Shown: piece after piece, positions 61,001 through 64,000 of the stretch | Numbering within the stretch: the first letter of the stretch is position 1 | Layout of the letters: the number at the start of each line of letters is the position of its first letter | NCBI GenBank assembly: GCA_964616985.1 | Contig: CAZTVF010000005.1 | Span: 1-64,000 of the forward strand | DNA: 64,000 nt | Reading direction: 5' to 3' | Source of the DNA: CAZTVF01 sp964616985 | GTDB taxonomy: Bacteria; Planctomycetota; Phycisphaerae; SM23-33 | The notes under the pieces: model-generated | The model's database searches: none | Seen by the model: only the letters and a program-made list of their open reading frames with translations | What the model was told of the DNA's origin: nothing | Translations under genes and position numbers: made by a program

Positions 61001-62083
61001 ATGGGAGCCCCCGGGAACGTTCAGCACGTGAAGGTGTATTCGGAGCAGGGCAAGTTTGCCGGCTGGCCGGCCAACAGCGGCCTGTGGGCCTGGGGCAACG
61101 AACTGCTGGTCGGCTTCGCGTTGGCCGATCACGACGAAAGCCAGAAAGGCCACAAATACGCCTACCAGACGGCGCGTCAGCAGTTTGCCCGCAGCCTCGA
61201 CGGCGGCCAGACATGGACGCTCGAGGACGCATTCGGATGCGGGATCACGGCCCTGTCGCAGGACCACGTCGCCGTCGCCAACGCCGCCGCGCCGGGGGAT
61301 TGCCCCGGCAACTGCGACTTCACCCACCCGGATTTCGCGATGACCTTTCGCCGGGCCAACGATGTAGACGGCCGATCGCATTTCTATGTGACGAGCGACC
61401 GTGGCCGGGCCTGGAAGGGGCCGTACGCATTTCCAAACCTGGGCAATCCGGGCATGCTCGCACGCACCGACTATTTTGTTGAAGGCCCCCGCGCGATGCT
61501 GGCGATGTTGACGGCGTCCAAGACGAACCGCCAGGAAGGGCGCGTCGGCTGCGCCCGCACCTGCGACGGCGGCCGCTCGTGGCAGTGGGTTTCGTGGGTG
61601 GATGAGGAGCCCAAAGGTTACGCGATCATGCCGGCGACGGTGAGGCTGGCGACGGGGCGGCTGGTGTGCGTCGTGCGCCGCCGGGGCGATAATCGCTGCT
61701 GGCTGGCGGGCTACATCTCCGAAGACAACGCCGCGACCTGGCGGCGCATCGCCGACCCCGCTCCCCAGACCGGGCACGGCGGCAGCCCCGCTGCGCTGGT
61801 CGTCTTGGCCGACGGCCGGCTGTGCCTCGCCTACGCCGTGCGGGGCACGAGCCCCCAGGACGCATCCCGCATCTGCGTGCGGTTCAGTGCTGACGGCGGC
61901 GAAGGCTGGGGCGAGGAAATCGTCATTCGCGGCAACGATGGCGCGAACTGGGACATCGGCTATCCGCGGATCGCACAACGCCCCGACGGCAAGGTGGTGG
62001 TATTGTATTACTACAATCACGGCTGGATCGAATCGCCCTCCTACCGCTACATCGCGGCGACACTGTTCGATCCGCAAGCCTGA
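61001..62083 (+). CDS. Sialidase-fold (BNR/Asp-box) protein
   Basis: The 360-residue protein has five or so Asp-box motifs of the sialidase/BNR propeller: SLDGGQTW, TSDRGRAW, TCDGGRSW, SEDNAATW and SADGGEGW, spaced by 40-70 residues. No signal peptide is visible. Whether it keeps sialidase catalytic residues cannot be decided from motifs alone, since the family includes non-catalytic propellers. AGGAGA precedes the ATG. It lies between the aldolase and the FAD oxidoreductase fusion on the same strand, probably one operon. Confidence 0.82.
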   Translation: MGAPGNVQHVKVYSEQGKFAGWPANSGLWAWGNELLVGFALADHDESQKGHKYAYQTARQQFARSLDGGQTWTLEDAFGCGITALSQDHVAVANAAAPGDCPGNCDFTHPDFAMTFRRANDVDGRSHFYVTSDRGRAWKGPYAFPNLGNPGMLARTDYFVEGPRAMLAMLTASKTNRQEGRVGCARTCDGGRSWQWVSWVDEEPKGYAIMPATVRLATGRLVCVVRRRGDNRCWLAGYISEDNAATWRRIADPAPQTGHGGSPAALVVLADGRLCLAYAVRGTSPQDASRICVRFSADGGEGWGEEIVIRGNDGANWDIGYPRIAQRPDGKVVVLYYYNHGWIESPSYRYIAATLFDPQA

Positions 62084-62130
62084 TCGCTGGTGGACCTGAT
62101 TGCAGGAACGCCGTAGCCGGAGAACCCGAC

Positions 62131-64000
62131 ATGGAGAAGATTGTCTACTCACGTGAGGTGCCCGTCCGCTGGAATGTGGACGTGGCCGTCGTCGGGGGCG
62201 GCATGGCCGGCGTGTGCGCCGCCTGCGCCGCGGCCGATAGCGGCGCGACGGTGGCGCTGGTCGAACGCTTCGCCTCCACCGGGGGCATGATGACCAACGG
62301 CGGTGTCAACAACTTCAGCGGCGAGACGGGCGGGCAGGGCCGCGTTTTCGACGAGATCATCGCGCATCTCGGCGCCTTCGGCGCCATCGCGCCGTACAAG
62401 CCGTGGGTCCCTTTTGGCCCCGAGCGGGGCTTCGACCACGAGATCCTCAAGAGCGTGCTCCAGGAAGTCCTGCTGAGGCGGGGCGTGATGCTGCTGCTGC
62501 ATAGCCGGTTTGTGGATGTGGCCGGGGCGGCCGACGGGCGGATCGACAGCGTTGTGCTGCGGGGCAATTCCGGCCCCGAGGCGTTGCGGGCGAAGCAGTT
62601 CATCGATTGCACCGGCGAGGGTGAGCTCGCCCACATGGCCGGCTGCGAGACGATGAAGGGGCGGCCGGGGGACGAGCTGCAGCTGCCGATGAGCCTGATG
62701 TATTTCGTGCGCGAGGTCGATGACGCGGACCGCGCCGCCCAAGTGCCCGAGGGCTGGCAGGAGCAGATCGTGGTCGAGGCCGACCTGCCGATGACCAGCA
62801 TCTGGGCGAACGGCCCGCGCAGCAAGGCGATCAAGATCAAGGTGATCGGCCACGATTCGACCGACACCGAGAGCATCAGCCGGGCCGAGATCGCCGCCCG
62901 GCGTCGGATGCTGCAGGTGCTCGATTTCCACCAGCGGCGTTCGGGCAAGCCGTGGCGGCTGGCGTATGCCTCGCCCATCATCGGCATCCGCGAGGGGCGG
63001 CGGGTCGTCGGCGAGTACGTCCTCACCGAAGCCGATGTCCGCTCCGGGCGGGCCTTCGACGACGGCGTGGCCGTGGGGAGCTACTACCTCGACGCCCACG
63101 AGCCGACGACCGACAAACGTGTCAGCACGATCGCCGACCGGGAGCAGGCGCGGGTGCCCCCTTACCACATCCCGCTGCGCAGCCTGGTCGCGCGGGACGC
63201 CCGCAACCTCTGGATGGCCGGGCGGAACATGTCGGCCGACTACTTCGCGCTCAGCTCGGCCCGCGTCTCGCCCACGTGTGCGATGATGGGCCAGGCCGCC
63301 GGCGTGGCGGCGGCCATCGCCGCACAGCGTGGTCTTGCGGCCCGCAACGTGCCGGCGGGGGAGGTGCGGCGGGTGCTGCTCGACCGCGACGCTAATCTGA
63401 ACACCACTGGGCGCCCATCGTCGCCGCCACGGATCGCCAATCCCGGATATGACGCGAGCACCGCCCGCCCGCTGCCGGTCGAGCGGACGTGGCTGTATCA
63501 GCCGGCGACTGAATGGACCTATTCCCACCACCCGCACCTGGCCCACTTCAATGGCCGCTATGTGGCCGTGTGGTCCAATGGGCGGCAGGATGAGGACGGG
63601 CCCGGCCAGCGCGTGCTTTGCGCCACTTCGACCGACTTCCGCCAATGGACGACGCCGACGCCGCTGCTGGATACGCAGCCGGGCAAGCATACGGAACTGG
63701 TGCTGACCGCGGCGGGGCTCCATCGGCACGCGGGCAACCTCGTCGCGTACATCGCCTGCTACGAGTGGTGCCCCGACGCCCTGGTCGACGGCCGGCGGCA
63801 GAAGGGCATCCGGAAGCACTTCGACAAGACGCTGCTGACGATGACGACGGCCGACGGCGTGCACTGGGCGGGGCCCGCGGATCTGCAGATGGGCATCGTG
63901 CCCAACCATGGCCCGCAGCGCACGGCGTCGGGCAGGCTCATCATCAGTTGTGATAGCACGTTCCCATTCACGGACGACCAGGCGGGGCTGGGCGGGTGGC
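62131..64000 (+). CDS. FAD-dependent oxidoreductase fused to a sialidase-like propeller, truncated by window end
   Basis: An open frame with no stop runs from the ATG at 62131 (GGAG upstream) to the window end: at least 623 residues. Residues about 15-420 are a FAD_oxidored-type domain (VDVAVVGGGMAGVCAACAAA; RFASTGGMMTNGG; FIDCTGEGELAHMAGCE; NLWMAGRNMSADYFAL). After a linker, residues from about 440 form a second, beta-propeller-like domain (HPHLAHFNGRYVAVWSN; ATSTDFRQWTTP; TTADGVHWAGP; NHGPQRTASGRLIIS), of the sialidase/five-bladed type. The fusion is unusual. It follows the aldolase and BNR genes, so the three likely act on one sugar. The C-terminus lies beyond the window. Confidence 0.85.
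   Translation, partial: MEKIVYSREVPVRWNVDVAVVGGGMAGVCAACAAADSGATVALVERFASTGGMMTNGGVNNFSGETGGQGRVFDEIIAHLGAFGAIAPYKPWVPFGPERGFDHEILKSVLQEVLLRRGVMLLLHSRFVDVAGAADGRIDSVVLRGNSGPEALRAKQFIDCTGEGELAHMAGCETMKGRPGDELQLPMSLMYFVREVDDADRAAQVPEGWQEQIVVEADLPMTSIWANGPRSKAIKIKVIGHDSTDTESISRAEIAARRRMLQVLDFHQRRSGKPWRLAYASPIIGIREGRRVVGEYVLTEADVRSGRAFDDGVAVGSYYLDAHEPTTDKRVSTIADREQARVPPYHIPLRSLVARDARNLWMAGRNMSADYFALSSARVSPTCAMMGQAAGVAAAIAAQRGLAARNVPAGEVRRVLLDRDANLNTTGRPSSPPRIANPGYDASTARPLPVERTWLYQPATEWTYSHHPHLAHFNGRYVAVWSNGRQDEDGPGQRVLCATSTDFRQWTTPTPLLDTQPGKHTELVLTAAGLHRHAGNLVAYIACYEWCPDALVDGRRQKGIRKHFDKTLLTMTTADGVHWAGPADLQMGIVPNHGPQRTASGRLIISCDSTFPFTDDQAGLGGW

Overview
This is a GC-rich chromosomal window from a bacterium of the PVC group, most likely a planctomycete close to Phycisphaerae. 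That placement is an inference from three things: a large secreted TIGR03790-type protein, many UROD-fold and FAD_oxidored-type proteins, and intergenic spaces packed with small palindromic repeats. No 16S or ribosomal protein gene is present to confirm it. No insertion sequence, prophage, integrase or CRISPR array was seen.

The first 24 kb is mostly housekeeping. On the minus strand lie a small lipoprotein, an RNase E/G family ribonuclease, its DUF2344 neighbour, and a reduced phosphotransferase system (Enzyme I, HPr, one EIIA) headed by hpf. Acetate kinase diverges from these. On the plus strand follow a LysM protein, a FlgI/P-ring-like protein, smc, rimO, then the tightly packed chains pgsA-uppP and coaD-HEAT protein. 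A short stretch on the minus strand holds a DUF58 protein overlapping nadD. Downstream of nadD there is a candidate free-standing small RNA with its own promoter, two hairpins and a terminator (23146-23275).

From 25 to 50 kb the window turns to polysaccharide use and poorly understood catabolism: a GH35 beta-galactosidase, a TIGR03790 protein, a beta-helix protein, three UROD-fold (corrinoid methyltransferase-like) proteins, a GH42/DUF5597-like glycosidase, a nucleoside hydrolase, and an operon of FAD oxidoreductase, secreted hydrolase and a SUMF1/CBM9 protein. At its centre is an IclR-type regulator translationally coupled to the first of two tandem QueG/RdhA-like iron-sulfur proteins, followed by a U32-like protein with a C-terminal cysteine cluster. 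A perfect 18-bp palindrome sits at the predicted transcription start of the regulator. A UROD-fold gene diverges from it. This is the best candidate for an undescribed system in the window.

The last 14 kb holds aroA, tRNA-Lys(CUU) with promoter and terminator, a dicarboxylate/amino-acid symporter whose C-terminus is made of a translated intergenic repeat, a YceH protein, a PL11-like beta-propeller protein, a small ACT-like protein, a methyltransferase and a B12-binding radical SAM protein. It ends with a DapA/NanA-family aldolase, a sialidase-fold protein and a truncated FAD oxidoreductase fused to a second sialidase-like propeller, which runs off the window end.

Intergenic DNA is unusually repeat-rich. 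It holds a dispersed GGCGGCC palindrome family, octamer repeats in inverted arrays, a 42-bp perfect inverted repeat, 39-bp tandem repeats, and two hairpin elements whose cores are inverted relative to each other.
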